A DNA stretch of 64,000 nt from Rhizobium sp. Lineage in GTDB: Bacteria > Pseudomonadota > Alphaproteobacteria > Rhizobiales > Rhizobiaceae. Where the stretch lies: NCBI GenBank assembly GCA_027533385.1, contig JAPZUE010000012.1:124001-188000 (forward strand), in the 5' to 3' direction. The notes under the pieces were generated by a model. It did no database searches, was not told the origin of the DNA, and saw only the letters and a program-made list of their open reading frames with translations. The position numbers and the translations under genes were made by a program. Below are positions 1 through 7,772 of the stretch, in pieces. Each line of letters opens with the position of its first letter. Within the stretch, counting starts at the first letter, position 1.

Positions 1-143
1 ATCCCATGCATCGCTTCCCAGGAGGGGAAACTTAGGCTGCACTCGCCGCCGGGAGCCGCCTGACCGGTGGCAGCCTTCATGGCATCGGCGAGCGCCTCCA
101 TGGTCTGCTCCAGACTTTCGATCTTGACCTTGAGCGTTGTCAT
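1..143 (-). CDS. TumA-type antitoxin (HVO_A0114-like), 5' part
   Basis: The first 47 codons of a minus-strand gene whose 3' end lies beyond the left edge. The protein opens MTTLKVKIESLEQTMEALAD and continues with a short acidic and hydrophobic stretch, the usual N-terminus of the DNA-binding antitoxin partner of TumE toxins. A purine-rich GAAAGGA lies just upstream. The start falls inside the upstream tumE reading frame in another frame, so the two are translated together. In this family the antitoxin normally carries a helix-turn-helix further on, which is outside the window. The assignment rests on order and N-terminal resemblance. Confidence 0.65.
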   Translation of the reverse strand, partial: MTTLKVKIESLEQTMEALADAMKAATGQAAPGGECSLSFPSWEAMHG

Positions 144-423
144 CCAGCCATCCTTTCACGTCTGCAAGAAAATCCGCAGTCAACTGGTCGATGCCAATGA
201 ACGCGTAAGGCGCTTCAATGGCTCCGATATGCCGGTGATCGCCCTTCCCGGCCTCATTGTCATAACGCAGCACACATACGCCTTCGGAAACCAGGGCGAG
301 GCTGTATTTAAACTCATGCAGGCTACCCCGGACGGCAACCGGGACATGCCAAATCAAGATCTCGACGAAGACCCCGTCTCGCACAAAGCTGCGCATCCTA
401 CGGATCAACGTCGCCTTCGCCAT
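1..423 (-). CDS. TumE-family (DUF6516) toxin of a toxin-antitoxin pair
   Basis: Minus-strand ORF starting at ATG 423 behind a strong GAGGTGAGG ribosome site. The protein carries the TumE signature: a WHVPVAVRGSLHEFKYSLAL segment, then VCVLRYDNEAGKGDHRH and a PYAF...ADFLADV tail. TumE toxins are about 90-105 residues, and residue 93 here coincides with the start codon of the downstream antitoxin. The frame nevertheless stays open to the left edge with low-complexity Arg/Gly residues, so the natural stop is missing or lies outside the window. A one-base shift would put a stop at the ATGA overlap with tumA. It may therefore be a C-terminally extended or frameshifted toxin. Activity cannot be judged from sequence. 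Confidence 0.7.
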   Translation of the reverse strand, partial: MAKATLIRRMRSFVRDGVFVEILIWHVPVAVRGSLHEFKYSLALVSEGVCVLRYDNEAGKGDHRHIGAIEAPYAFIGIDQLTADFLADVKGWLDDNAQGQDRKSGADHGGARRCHEGCHRSGGSRRRVQPKFPLLGSDAWD

Positions 424-433
424 CCTCACCTCA

Positions 434-467
434 CGGCAGCTGATGGACTTTACTCCATCAGCTGCCG
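434..467. promoter_or_regulatory. perfect 14-bp inverted repeat ahead of tumE
   Basis: Two perfectly complementary 14-base arms (CGGCAGCTGATGGA and its complement) flank a 6-base loop. The repeat ends one or two bases from the tumE ribosome site on the minus strand. Such a dyad next to a TA operon is a typical autoregulatory operator, or it could fold in the mRNA leader and limit translation. No T-run follows, so it is unlikely to be a terminator. The role is inferred from position. Confidence 0.6.
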
Positions 468-600
468 TCCGAAAAGATCGCCGTTGACAATCGATTTAAA
501 CTGGCGCATCACAGCCGCCATGATCGACATCCGCGCAAACATCACCTGCACGTATTTTTGGGCCTACCGGTAACCGGCGGCCCGACAAGATCTCATTGTC

Positions 601-632
601 AACAGGCCGCCGTCAGGCGGCCTTGTTGTTTT
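601..632 (+). terminator. terminator-like hairpin before the GNAT gene
   Basis: Arms AACAGGCCGCC and GGCGGCCTTGTT pair with a single bulge around a GTCA loop, followed by TTTTC on the plus strand. No convincing plus-strand gene precedes it inside the window, so it may end antisense or upstream transcription, or be a relic. Confidence 0.4.
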
Positions 633-682
633 CCGGACGACTTTCCCCCTGACGGCACGAAACGAGACCAAGGGAAAGTGAC

Positions 683-1171
683 ATGACCGAAGATACAGAC
701 CTCACCCAGCCCCGCCCGCCGATCGTGGCCATCCGCCATGCCAAGCCGCGCGATCTGCCGGAACTCAATGCCATGATTGCAGCGCTTGCCATGCACCATG
801 GCGATGCGTCCGCCATGACGCCGGATGTGCTGGAACGCGACCTGTTCGGGCCAGCGCCGTGGATCCAGGCTCTGGTGGCCGATAGCGGCGAAGGCCTGAT
901 CGGCTATGCCATCCTGGTGCCGCTCTACAGAGCGCAGGAAGGCAAGCGCGGCATGGAGTTGCATCATCTCTTCGTGCGAGACGGCCAGCGTGGAAACGGC
1001 ATCGGCCAGCATCTCGTCGACCGCGCCAAGCAGATCGCGCGTGCCTCGGGCTGCGATTTCCTCTCGGTCTCTGCCGCCACCGGCAATTTCGCCGCCCATC
1101 GCTTCTACGAGAATTTGGACTTCATTCCGCGCCCGATCACCGGCATGCGTTACCTGCAGGCGCTGAGCTGA
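683..1171 (+). CDS. GNAT-family N-acetyltransferase
   Basis: A 162-residue single-domain acetyltransferase that would move an acetyl group from acetyl-CoA to an unknown amine. The middle of the protein carries the acetyl-CoA binding motif A in the form LFVRDGQRGNGIGQHLVDRA, followed by a C-terminal NFAAHRFYENLDF segment typical of GNAT enzymes. The start is ATG 683 with a weak GGGAAAG upstream. The following gene begins 30 bases downstream on the same strand, so the two are probably co-transcribed. The substrate cannot be told from sequence. Confidence 0.85.
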   Translation: MTEDTDLTQPRPPIVAIRHAKPRDLPELNAMIAALAMHHGDASAMTPDVLERDLFGPAPWIQALVADSGEGLIGYAILVPLYRAQEGKRGMELHHLFVRDGQRGNGIGQHLVDRAKQIARASGCDFLSVSAATGNFAAHRFYENLDFIPRPITGMRYLQALS

Positions 1172-1201
1172 GCCCATCCTTCAAGCACGAGGAGACTTCC
1201 A

Positions 1202-1771
1202 GTGCCCCGTATCGTGATTGCGCTTCAGAATGACTATGCCGACTGGGAGCCTGCGCTCCTGATGGCGGCCACCCGCTACTGGCTGGATTGCGAGGTGGTG
1301 ACGGCAAGCGCGGATGGCAAGCCGGTTACCTCCATGGGTGGATTGAAGGTCACGCCGGACATCAGCTTCGACGCGATCGATGCGGAGCGCTTCGACGCGC
1401 TGATCATTCCCGGCGGTTATGCCTGGGAGAAGGGTGTGGCGTTCGACTTTACCGCGCTTGCGACGGCGTTTCGCGACAAGGGCAAGGTCTTGGGCGGGAT
1501 CTGCGCGGCCGCCAGCGCTCTTGCGGCGACAGGCGTGCTCGATGACGTGGCGCATACCGGAAACGCGCTTGCGTCGCACAAGAAATATCCCGGCTATCGC
1601 GGGGAAGCTCGCTATCTCGACCAGCCACAGGCCGCGCGCGACGGGAAGATCGTGACCGCAGCCGGCGCGGCACCGGATACATTTACCATCGAAGTACTTA
1701 AGGCGCTGGATCTCTATGGACCAGAAGCCGAAGCCGAATTGGCAGCCTTTGCCGCAGAGCATCGTCGCTGA
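1202..1771 (+). CDS. DJ-1/PfpI family protein
   Basis: A 189-residue protein of the class I glutamine amidotransferase-like fold. The nucleophile elbow is GGICAAA with the reactive cysteine at residue 101, preceded by the IIPGGYAWE strand-loop that carries the acidic partner. Families of this kind act as deglycases, peptidases or redox chaperones, and this sequence does not decide among them. The start is a GTG with GAGGAGA eight bases ahead. It follows the acetyltransferase closely and is likely in its operon. Confidence 0.85.
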   Translation: MPRIVIALQNDYADWEPALLMAATRYWLDCEVVTASADGKPVTSMGGLKVTPDISFDAIDAERFDALIIPGGYAWEKGVAFDFTALATAFRDKGKVLGGICAAASALAATGVLDDVAHTGNALASHKKYPGYRGEARYLDQPQAARDGKIVTAAGAAPDTFTIEVLKALDLYGPEAEAELAAFAAEHRR

Positions 1772-1786
1772 AAGCGCTTCATCCGC

Positions 1787-2011
1787 TCAGTGGCGAACGG
1801 GCGGGTTCTCTGACCATTTCTGCAACGTCGTCTTGATCAGGATGAGGGCCGCCTGCTGGGCGTGATCACGCTCGCGGGGATCGACGATCGCCGACAGGCG
1901 CTTCTCGAAAGCCCGCACGGTTTCATCGACCCAACGATGCAAGGCGGGGTCCGGATAGTTGTCGAGCAGAGACCGGAGCGCATTCTCCATCCGCCGGCGT
2001 TCGATGCTCAT
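1787..2011 (-). CDS. small conserved hypothetical protein
   Basis: A 74-residue soluble protein that begins MSIERRRMENALRSLLDNYP and is rich in charged helices, with no membrane segment or known motif. A strong GGAGGGGA ribosome site precedes the ATG, which together with the helical composition supports a real gene. It converges with the DJ-1/PfpI gene, leaving 15 bases between their ends. Function unknown. Confidence 0.6.
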   Translation of the reverse strand: MSIERRRMENALRSLLDNYPDPALHRWVDETVRAFEKRLSAIVDPRERDHAQQAALILIKTTLQKWSENPPVRH

Positions 2012-2087
2012 GTCCCCTCCGAAGTCATTTCGACCGCGACAAGATGACAGACAAGGCTTGCGCGATGCTGAACAGAGCCGTGAAAGT

Positions 2088-3005
2088 TCACTGCACCGCC
2101 GGGATCGCCTTCAGATAGGCTGCAATCGCCTCGCGATCGGCGGCCGTCAGTTCAGCCATGTTTTTCTGCACCTCGACCATGGAGCCACCGACGCTGTCGT
2201 AATCGGGCGTGAAGCCGGTTTCGAGATAGGTGACGAGATCGCCTTCGCTCCACGACCCCATGCTCTTCGAGCCCGGTGTTATGTTGGGGATCGAGCCCTC
2301 TCCGTCCGGATTGGGTCCGCCGGCAAGCCACTTGTCGGCCAGAAGGCCACCCAAAAGATTGCGCGGCGTATGGCACTCGCCGCAGTGACCCGGTCCTTCA
2401 ACCAGATACTGTCCGCGCTTGAGCATGTCGGAGGCGTCGGCAAGCTCGACCATCGGCGCGTCGCTGACGAAGAGGAACTTCCAGCCGCCGAGCAGCACAC
2501 GCTGATTGAAGGGAAAGCCGAGTTCGTGGGCTGGTGCCACGGCATCACTCGCCGGCAGCGTCTTCATGAAGCCGTAGAGGTCGTTGATGTCCTTGGGCGT
2601 CATGCGCGCATAGGAGCCGTAGGGGAAGGACGGGTAGAGATGTTCGCCCTCACGCCCGACACCGCGGGTCATGGCATCGCCGAATTCAGCCAGCGTCCAG
2701 GCACCAATACCGGCTTCGGGATGAGATGAAATGTTGGGCGCGTGGAAGGTGCCGAAATCGCTTTTCAGCGGCGCACCACCCGAGAGGACGAGCCTCGCAT
2801 CGCCCGTTGCACCGGCGGGGGCATGACAGCTGGCGCAGCCCCCGGCGAAGAACACCTCACGGCCCTTGGTCAGATCGGGTTCACCGAGATTGGCCCAGAC
2901 CGAAGGGTCCTGGCGGGCGGGGGCAGTGATAAACAGGAAAGCGCCGAAACCGACAGCTCCGAGAGCGGCCAGCCCACCCAGCCCCTTGACCCAAGTCGAT
3001 GCCAT
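2088..3005 (-). CDS. membrane-anchored dihaem cytochrome c
   Basis: A 305-residue cytochrome with two CxxCH haem sites, CASCH near residue 57 and CGECH near residue 212, so two cytochrome c domains in tandem. An N-terminal hydrophobic stretch (GLGGLAALGAVGFGAFLFI) would anchor it in the inner membrane with the haems in the periplasm. The start was placed at the ATG preceded by GGAGG five bases away; upstream in-frame ATGs at 3020 and 3071 lack such a site. It lies downstream of a cytochrome c' gene on the same strand (90-base gap) and probably shares its operon. Dihaem proteins of this type pass electrons from periplasmic dehydrogenases to terminal oxidases; the donor here is unknown. Confidence 0.85.
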   Translation of the reverse strand: MASTWVKGLGGLAALGAVGFGAFLFITAPARQDPSVWANLGEPDLTKGREVFFAGGCASCHAPAGATGDARLVLSGGAPLKSDFGTFHAPNISSHPEAGIGAWTLAEFGDAMTRGVGREGEHLYPSFPYGSYARMTPKDINDLYGFMKTLPASDAVAPAHELGFPFNQRVLLGGWKFLFVSDAPMVELADASDMLKRGQYLVEGPGHCGECHTPRNLLGGLLADKWLAGGPNPDGEGSIPNITPGSKSMGSWSEGDLVTYLETGFTPDYDSVGGSMVEVQKNMAELTAADREAIAAYLKAIPAVQ

Positions 3006-3095
3006 CTCGGCCTCCGTCATTTGAATTCGGTTCCCAGTCCGGGAAACAGAGCGGCGGGCGATGCGGAACAACCGCCATTCGCCCGCCGGAAGGCC

Positions 3096-3539
3096 TTACT
3101 TCTTCAGGCGGTAGGTCTGGTGGCAATCACCGCAGGTGGCACCGACGGCCTGCATGGCAGCAGCGACGCCCGCCTGATCAGCCGGCAATGCGGCGAGCTG
3201 GGCTTCTGCTGCCGAAGCGAGCTTGGCGGCCTTGGCCTTGAAATCGTCCATGTTCTGCCAGATCGCGGGCGCGGCTTCGGAGTCGCTGCCGGTTTCGCTG
3301 CCGGCCGGGAAGTGGGTCGGGTAGGTCTTGCCGACTTCGGCCAGAGTGGTCAGCGCGGCCTTGACGGCTTCTGCGTCGTAGGGCTTCTCGCCCTTGGCAA
3401 TCCCGCCCAGAGCACCCATGGCGCCGCCGACCTTCTTCATTTCGTCCTGACGGACGACCTGAGGTTCACCCGCAGCAATGGCTGCGGTCACGCCAAGACA
3501 GATCGCCGTCGCGGCGGACAGAACGACTTTCAACTTCAT
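3096..3539 (-). CDS. cytochrome c' family protein
   Basis: A 147-residue exported protein. A signal peptide ends at AIAAG around residue 23, and the C-terminus carries one CGDCH haem site eight residues from the end, the usual place in cytochrome c' (cytochrome c class II), which folds as a four-helix bundle. Members bind nitric oxide or carbon monoxide and may protect against nitrosative stress. It is first in a probable two-gene operon with the dihaem cytochrome. Confidence 0.88.
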   Translation of the reverse strand: MKLKVVLSAATAICLGVTAAIAAGEPQVVRQDEMKKVGGAMGALGGIAKGEKPYDAEAVKAALTTLAEVGKTYPTHFPAGSETGSDSEAAPAIWQNMDDFKAKAAKLASAAEAQLAALPADQAGVAAAMQAVGATCGDCHQTYRLKK

Positions 3540-3705
3540 CAGGTTTCTCCAAGGCTCGGCCGGCGCACCGGCGATCGTTTGCGGGACGGACTATGTTTGC
3601 CGTGTTGGAACAATCGTTAGAAGTCACAATAGAGTGAAGACCGGAGGTCAAAGCAACTTTCGGAATTCTATGACGAATTCAAGACAGCCTGCTGTCAGCG
3701 TTCTG

Positions 3706-4581
3706 TCAGCAAAGGCGTCTTGAACGCTCTGTCGATGGAGCGATCCGGAGCCGTCGATGGGGTTCACGTCCCTGTCCTACGACTTCCATCCGATCCTCGA
3801 AAACCGACAGGACAGCAAAGGCATTCGTCTCTTCGGTATCGACCATTCCGCAGAAATTGACGAAGTGGACGCCATTTTCCTCGCCATATCCCCCTGCATG
3901 ATGATGACCACAGAGATAGGCGATCGCCGAGGACGAGGAGGCAATCAGACGGGCAAGCTCCTCGCCGTCCCACAACAAGTGATCCGAGGGAGGGTGGATC
4001 GGATAGTGTCCGAGCAGGATCACCCTGTCGCCTTCGGCTTCGGCTGCAGCGAGACGATCGGCGATCCAGATTGCCTGACGATCCGCGATGCCGGCATTCC
4101 AGTCATGGGCGTTCGGGCCCCCCCTCGCCTTCAAGGCAGCCAGACGCATTTGCGCCTCCATGTGGCGGGCGTCTTTCTCCGGTGCGGCAAAGAGCGAGAT
4201 CTCGCAGGTATCGAGCACGAGGAGGCGGATGCCGGGAAACCGCACTTCGTGATAGGGAGAGGGCATGTCGAGCAGGGCATGAACCGAAGCCAGACGATCC
4301 GCAGCAACGAGGAAATCGTGATTTCCGGGCAGCAGGATGCGCGGGGCCTTGAGCCTTGCAAGAATGTCCAGCACGGGCGCAAAATTCTCCCAGCCCCGGT
4401 CGATCAGGTCGCCCAGCACGATGACGGCGTCGAGAGCGTCCGCATTGAAGTGCTCGACGGCCTCGCGCAACTTGTCGAGCGAGCGGCGGAAATAGCGGTT
4501 GAGTTGCGGATCGGGATCAAGATCGGCATATTGCGGGTCGGCAATGATGCCGAGCCGCAGGCGGGGGATTTCGGTCGTCAT
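3706..4581 (-). CDS. calcineurin-like metallophosphoesterase
   Basis: A 291-residue phosphoesterase. The binuclear metal motifs appear in order: D near IIADPQY, GDLIDRG, GNHDF, and a late GHYPI and CGHHHAG pair of histidine motifs. The GDLIDRGWENF form resembles Mn-dependent ADP-ribose/CDP-alcohol diphosphatases, which cleave ADP-ribose and CDP-choline, but the substrate is inferred only. The start is the MTTEIPRL methionine; a longer in-frame extension has a composition unlike the family. Confidence 0.8.
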   Translation of the reverse strand: MTTEIPRLRLGIIADPQYADLDPDPQLNRYFRRSLDKLREAVEHFNADALDAVIVLGDLIDRGWENFAPVLDILARLKAPRILLPGNHDFLVAADRLASVHALLDMPSPYHEVRFPGIRLLVLDTCEISLFAAPEKDARHMEAQMRLAALKARGGPNAHDWNAGIADRQAIWIADRLAAAEAEGDRVILLGHYPIHPPSDHLLWDGEELARLIASSSSAIAYLCGHHHAGGYGEENGVHFVNFCGMVDTEETNAFAVLSVFEDRMEVVGQGREPHRRLRIAPSTERSRRLC

Positions 4582-4645
4582 GGATGCACCGTTTCTGGGT
4601 CTGGCGGTGCATAGGGCCTGGCCGTGACGGATGAATGACAGTCCA

Positions 4646-5731
4646 TCAGTTAGGCAGATTGGGCCGGATTTTCGTCTGGGGCGTGATGCCCGCATAGAGT
4701 GTCATGCAGATCAAGGTCAGGGGTACCGCGAGCATGGCGCCGACGGCGCCCCAGAGCCAGGTCCAGAAGACAATGGCGACAAACAGCAGGAAGGCGTTCA
4801 TCTCCAGTCTCTTGCCCATGACCGCAGGGATCAGGAGGTTTTCGAGCAGTCCATCCAGCAGGAAGAAGACAAAGGCCGGCAGAAGGCCGAGAAGCAGGCT
4901 TTCATGCACCAGCAAGCCGCCAATGGCCATGGCGACGGTCACCATGGCGATGCCGAGAAATGGAATGAAGCTCAAAAGAAAGGCAGCGACACCCCACAGG
5001 GCCGGCATGCCAAGACCTCCCAGCCAGGCCACGAGCGCGGCGACGACACCGAAGAGGCCGTAAACGATGACGGCAGTGGCGAAATAGTAGCCCAGCGCCT
5101 CCTCCACTTCATTGAACATGCGGATTGTCTTGAGACGGCGGGCGCGATCGGAAAAGGCGCGGATCAACTCCCGCCGCAGAGCAAGCCGGCAGGACAGAAA
5201 GAGCAGCAGACCAGCGACGAAGATGAAGGTCTGGACAAGCGCCGGCGTCACACCGGCTGCAACGGTCGAGAGGATGGTGCCGGAATTCTGCAACATCGCC
5301 TCCATGGAGTCGGGGCCGCGCGACAGGATCGCCAAAGGACGCGGCATCCAAGGGATGCTTTCGAGATAGGTGATCAGCCTGCTGAACATCTCGGGTCCGT
5401 CTTCGAGCAGCATGTTCACAGGTGTCCAGATCAGAGCCACCAGGACCAGAAGCAGCACGAGGAAGAGGCCGGAGAGGATGATGGCGGTCAGCGTGGGCGG
5501 AATGCCGAGCTTTCCCATGCGGTCAGCGGCAATGCCAAGGATCAGCCCCACGACAACCGCCATCGTCAGCGGAATCAGGATGAAAGAGCCCAGATGCAGT
5601 GCGATCAGCGCAAAGATCACGAAGAGCCCGATTACCGACCAGGAGACGACGTAATCGAGCCCGGTCTTCTTGAAACGAACCTTGCGGGACGGGCTTTGGC
5701 GATGACTGACCTGTAGGTTCACCGGAGACAC
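4646..5731 (-). CDS. AI-2E family transporter (PerM-like permease)
   Basis: An integral membrane protein of about 361 residues with roughly eight hydrophobic segments, ending in the conserved region around FVFFLLDGLLENLLIPAVMGKRLEMN, typical of the AI-2 exporter/PerM family. Members export small molecules such as autoinducer-2 or act as Na+/H+ antiporters; substrate unknown here. The N-terminus is uncertain. A GTG at 5731 is chosen because further upstream the frame reads as Arg/Ala-rich non-family sequence; a GTG nine bases further in, with GGAG eight bases ahead, is equally possible. Confidence 0.8.
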   Translation of the reverse strand: MSPVNLQVSHRQSPSRKVRFKKTGLDYVVSWSVIGLFVIFALIALHLGSFILIPLTMAVVVGLILGIAADRMGKLGIPPTLTAIILSGLFLVLLLVLVALIWTPVNMLLEDGPEMFSRLITYLESIPWMPRPLAILSRGPDSMEAMLQNSGTILSTVAAGVTPALVQTFIFVAGLLLFLSCRLALRRELIRAFSDRARRLKTIRMFNEVEEALGYYFATAVIVYGLFGVVAALVAWLGGLGMPALWGVAAFLLSFIPFLGIAMVTVAMAIGGLLVHESLLLGLLPAFVFFLLDGLLENLLIPAVMGKRLEMNAFLLFVAIVFWTWLWGAVGAMLAVPLTLICMTLYAGITPQTKIRPNLPN

Positions 5732-5859
5732 TCCGATGACAAAACTGCGCTGTGGCTCGATACTGGCATGGCGTTGTTCCCTCGCGACGTCTCTCAACGC
5801 CCGGAAAGCGCAACCGTTCCACCGGTTAGCCAGCAGACAAGCCGCCAAGCCGCGCCGGA

Positions 5860-6741
5860 TCAGGCCTGGGGCGCCACCAGCGTCAGACCGATGCCCCAAG
5901 GATCGGCAAGGCTGAAGCCGCGCGCGGTTCTGTCGACCCTGATTTCGAGCCCCTCGAGCGTGGCCAGCACCCCGTCGAGAACCGACGTGTCATTGAAGGC
6001 GAGTTCGTAATCCTGCAAGCCGGTCATCGCAGCGGTTCGGGCGGGCGCGTTGCGGCTGTTCCAGACATTGGCAGCCACATGGTGATGGTAACTGCCGGCA
6101 CCATAGAAACTGGCGCCGGGATAGACAGCCATCTTCTTCAGGCCGAGCACGCCCTCATAGAAGCGGTCGGCTTCCGGCACATTGCCGACCTGAAGATGGA
6201 TGTGGCCCAGGGCTGCGTTCGGGGACATGCCAGCCCATGGGGTCTTTGCCGCGCTGTCATAAAGCGCCTGGAGATCCAGTCGCCGGGTGCCCATCTCCAC
6301 CGTGCCATCCGGATGAAAGGTCCACTCCTCCGGATTGCGGTCGCGATAGACCTCGATCCCGTTGCCCTCGGGGTCGGAGAGATAGATCGCTTCACTGACC
6401 AGATGATCGCTTGCGCCATCGAACTGCAGGCCGAGATGGGCGGCGTGCGCGAGCCAATGGGCGAGTTCGGCACGATCCGGCATCAGGAAGGCGTTGTGGA
6501 ACAGACCGGCTGCGTTGCGTGGTGCGGGTGCGGCATCGCCGCGCGTGGTCAACGTCAGAAGGACACGGTCACCTGCGCCGAGGTCGACACCGCTCGGGCC
6601 CTGATCGATGCGCTTCAGGCCCAGCGCGTTCTCGTAGAAGCCGGTCATCATTTCGAGATCGCGCACGACGAGATGGGCCCGACCGACATGCACGGGGCGG
6701 GTCAAGGCAAAGGATGCGGTTTCTTCTGCGGCAGTGATCAT
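5860..6741 (-). CDS. VOC-family protein, two glyoxalase-like domains (CatE-like)
   Basis: A 293-residue protein with two vicinal-oxygen-chelate domains. The first starts at VGRAHLVVRDLEMMTGFYEN, the second at LGHIHLQVGNVPEADRFYEG, each with a later glutamate-bearing strand (GNGIEVYRD in the first). This arrangement resembles B. subtilis CatE-type catechol 2,3-dioxygenases. The iron ligands would be the His of each HLxV strand and the Glu of GIEVY. Ring cleavage activity is inferred; no catechol pathway is nearby. GGAGAAAA precedes the ATG. Confidence 0.8.
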   Translation of the reverse strand: MITAAEETASFALTRPVHVGRAHLVVRDLEMMTGFYENALGLKRIDQGPSGVDLGAGDRVLLTLTTRGDAAPAPRNAAGLFHNAFLMPDRAELAHWLAHAAHLGLQFDGASDHLVSEAIYLSDPEGNGIEVYRDRNPEEWTFHPDGTVEMGTRRLDLQALYDSAAKTPWAGMSPNAALGHIHLQVGNVPEADRFYEGVLGLKKMAVYPGASFYGAGSYHHHVAANVWNSRNAPARTAAMTGLQDYELAFNDTSVLDGVLATLEGLEIRVDRTARGFSLADPWGIGLTLVAPQA

Positions 6742-6865
6742 CGGTTTTCTCCTGCGGCCCGAGGCGGCGCTTTACCGACATATGGCTCCAATGTTCCGTT
6801 CACGAAAGAGAGCATACATGCGAAAGATTGTTCGATAATGCTTGACGACGCATCACGCCTCAAAG

Positions 6866-6879
6866 TTGATCCTGATCAA
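6866..6879 (+). promoter_or_regulatory. FNR/FixK-type anaerobox
   Basis: TTGATCCTGATCAA is a perfect match to the FNR/FixK consensus TTGAT-N4-ATCAA. It ends 74 bases before the universal stress protein start, a fitting distance for an activator site at about -41.5 with a leader of roughly 40 bases. This suggests that the downstream pair is induced when oxygen falls. Confidence 0.8.
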
Positions 6880-6953
6880 TGCGGCAATTGGTTGCCGGAC
6901 GCATTTTGCATTCATCAAGAGGAAACACCCGGCGGGTGAACAAGGAGAGCAAG

Positions 6954-7364
6954 ATGTACAAGAAGATCATCGTTCCGGTCGATCCAGCAGCCGTCGACAT
7001 CGGCGAGAGGATCCTGACGAAGGCCAAGTCGCTGCTCGATGCAGGCGGCGAGATCGTGCTTCTGACCATCATCGAGGACATTCCAGGCTATCTCGCCATC
7101 GACGTGCCTGTCGACCTGATCGAGGGCGCGATCAACGATGCGAAGGCGAAGCTCGTCACCCTCAAGGAGAAGACGGGGGTCACGGCGCATATCGAGATCC
7201 GCTCCGGGGCCCCGGCCCGCGAGATCCTGGCGACGGCCGAGGAGCACAAGGCGGACCTGATCATGGTCGGCTCGCATGTGCCCGACTTCTCCAACTATTT
7301 CATCGGCGCGACGGCCGACCGTGTCGTGCGCCATTCGAAAATTTCCGTTCTGGTCGACAGGTGA
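6954..7364 (+). CDS. universal stress protein (UspA family)
   Basis: A 136-residue single-domain Usp protein that starts YKKIIVPVDP and ends with the nucleotide-binding signature MVGSHVPDFSNYFIGATADR. The Usp fold binds ATP when the G-x2-G-x9-G-S/T motif is intact; here the motif is only partly matched. GGAGAGCAAG sits just before the ATG. It lies downstream of an FNR/FixK box and one base ahead of a DksA/TraR-like gene, so both probably form a low-oxygen operon. Usp genes are known members of FixK regulons in rhizobia. Confidence 0.88.
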   Translation: MYKKIIVPVDPAAVDIGERILTKAKSLLDAGGEIVLLTIIEDIPGYLAIDVPVDLIEGAINDAKAKLVTLKEKTGVTAHIEIRSGAPAREILATAEEHKADLIMVGSHVPDFSNYFIGATADRVVRHSKISVLVDR

Positions 7365-7365
7365 G

Positions 7366-7710
7366 ATGATGGACAATCCCGTACAGGCCATGGACACGGC
7401 GCATTTCGAACGCATTCTCCTCGCCCGCAAGGACGAGATCGAGCGGCGGCTGAAGAAGATCGATCATGATCTCGGCACCCTAAAGAGTGCCGACAGTGCA
7501 GAACGGGCCACCGAGTCTGAGAACGACGAGGTGCTAGAGGAATTCGGCCAGGTCGGTGAGGAAGAGCTGAGGGCGATCGATGCCGCGCTGGACCGGATCG
7601 CCAAGGGGCAGTATGGTCGATGCGTCAAGTGTGGAGCGCCGATCTCCATGGAACGGCTGAAGGCCGTGCCGCACACACCATTCTGCAAGGATTGCGCAAC
7701 CTCCCATTGA
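7366..7710 (+). CDS. DksA/TraR-family zinc-finger protein
   Basis: A 114-residue protein with an N-terminal coiled coil (IERRLKKIDHDLGTL) and a C-terminal four-cysteine zinc finger, CVKC and CKDC separated by 17 residues. DksA-like proteins insert their coiled coil into the RNA polymerase secondary channel and change promoter choice with ppGpp. The ATG begins one base after the usp stop codon, indicating translational coupling; a second ATG follows immediately. Transcription ends at a strong hairpin 25 bases downstream. Shorter than E. coli DksA, so probably an accessory paralogue. Confidence 0.85.
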   Translation: MMDNPVQAMDTAHFERILLARKDEIERRLKKIDHDLGTLKSADSAERATESENDEVLEEFGQVGEEELRAIDAALDRIAKGQYGRCVKCGAPISMERLKAVPHTPFCKDCATSH

Positions 7711-7735
7711 GAGGCACCTTTTGAGGGGCGATGGG

Positions 7736-7771
7736 CAGGCCGGAGTGATGAGCTCCGGCCTGTTTCTTTTT
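7736..7771 (+). terminator. Rho-independent terminator of the usp operon
   Basis: Perfect 10-bp stem CAGGCCGGAG / CTCCGGCCTG with a 7-base loop, followed by TTTCTTTTTG on the plus strand. It separates the usp-dksA-like pair from the convergent tex gene. Confidence 0.9.
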
Positions 7772-7772
7772 G

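Noticed and set aside
67..573. Plus-strand open frame at the left edge
   Set aside because: It is antisense to the TumE-type gene, which has a ribosome site and family signature.
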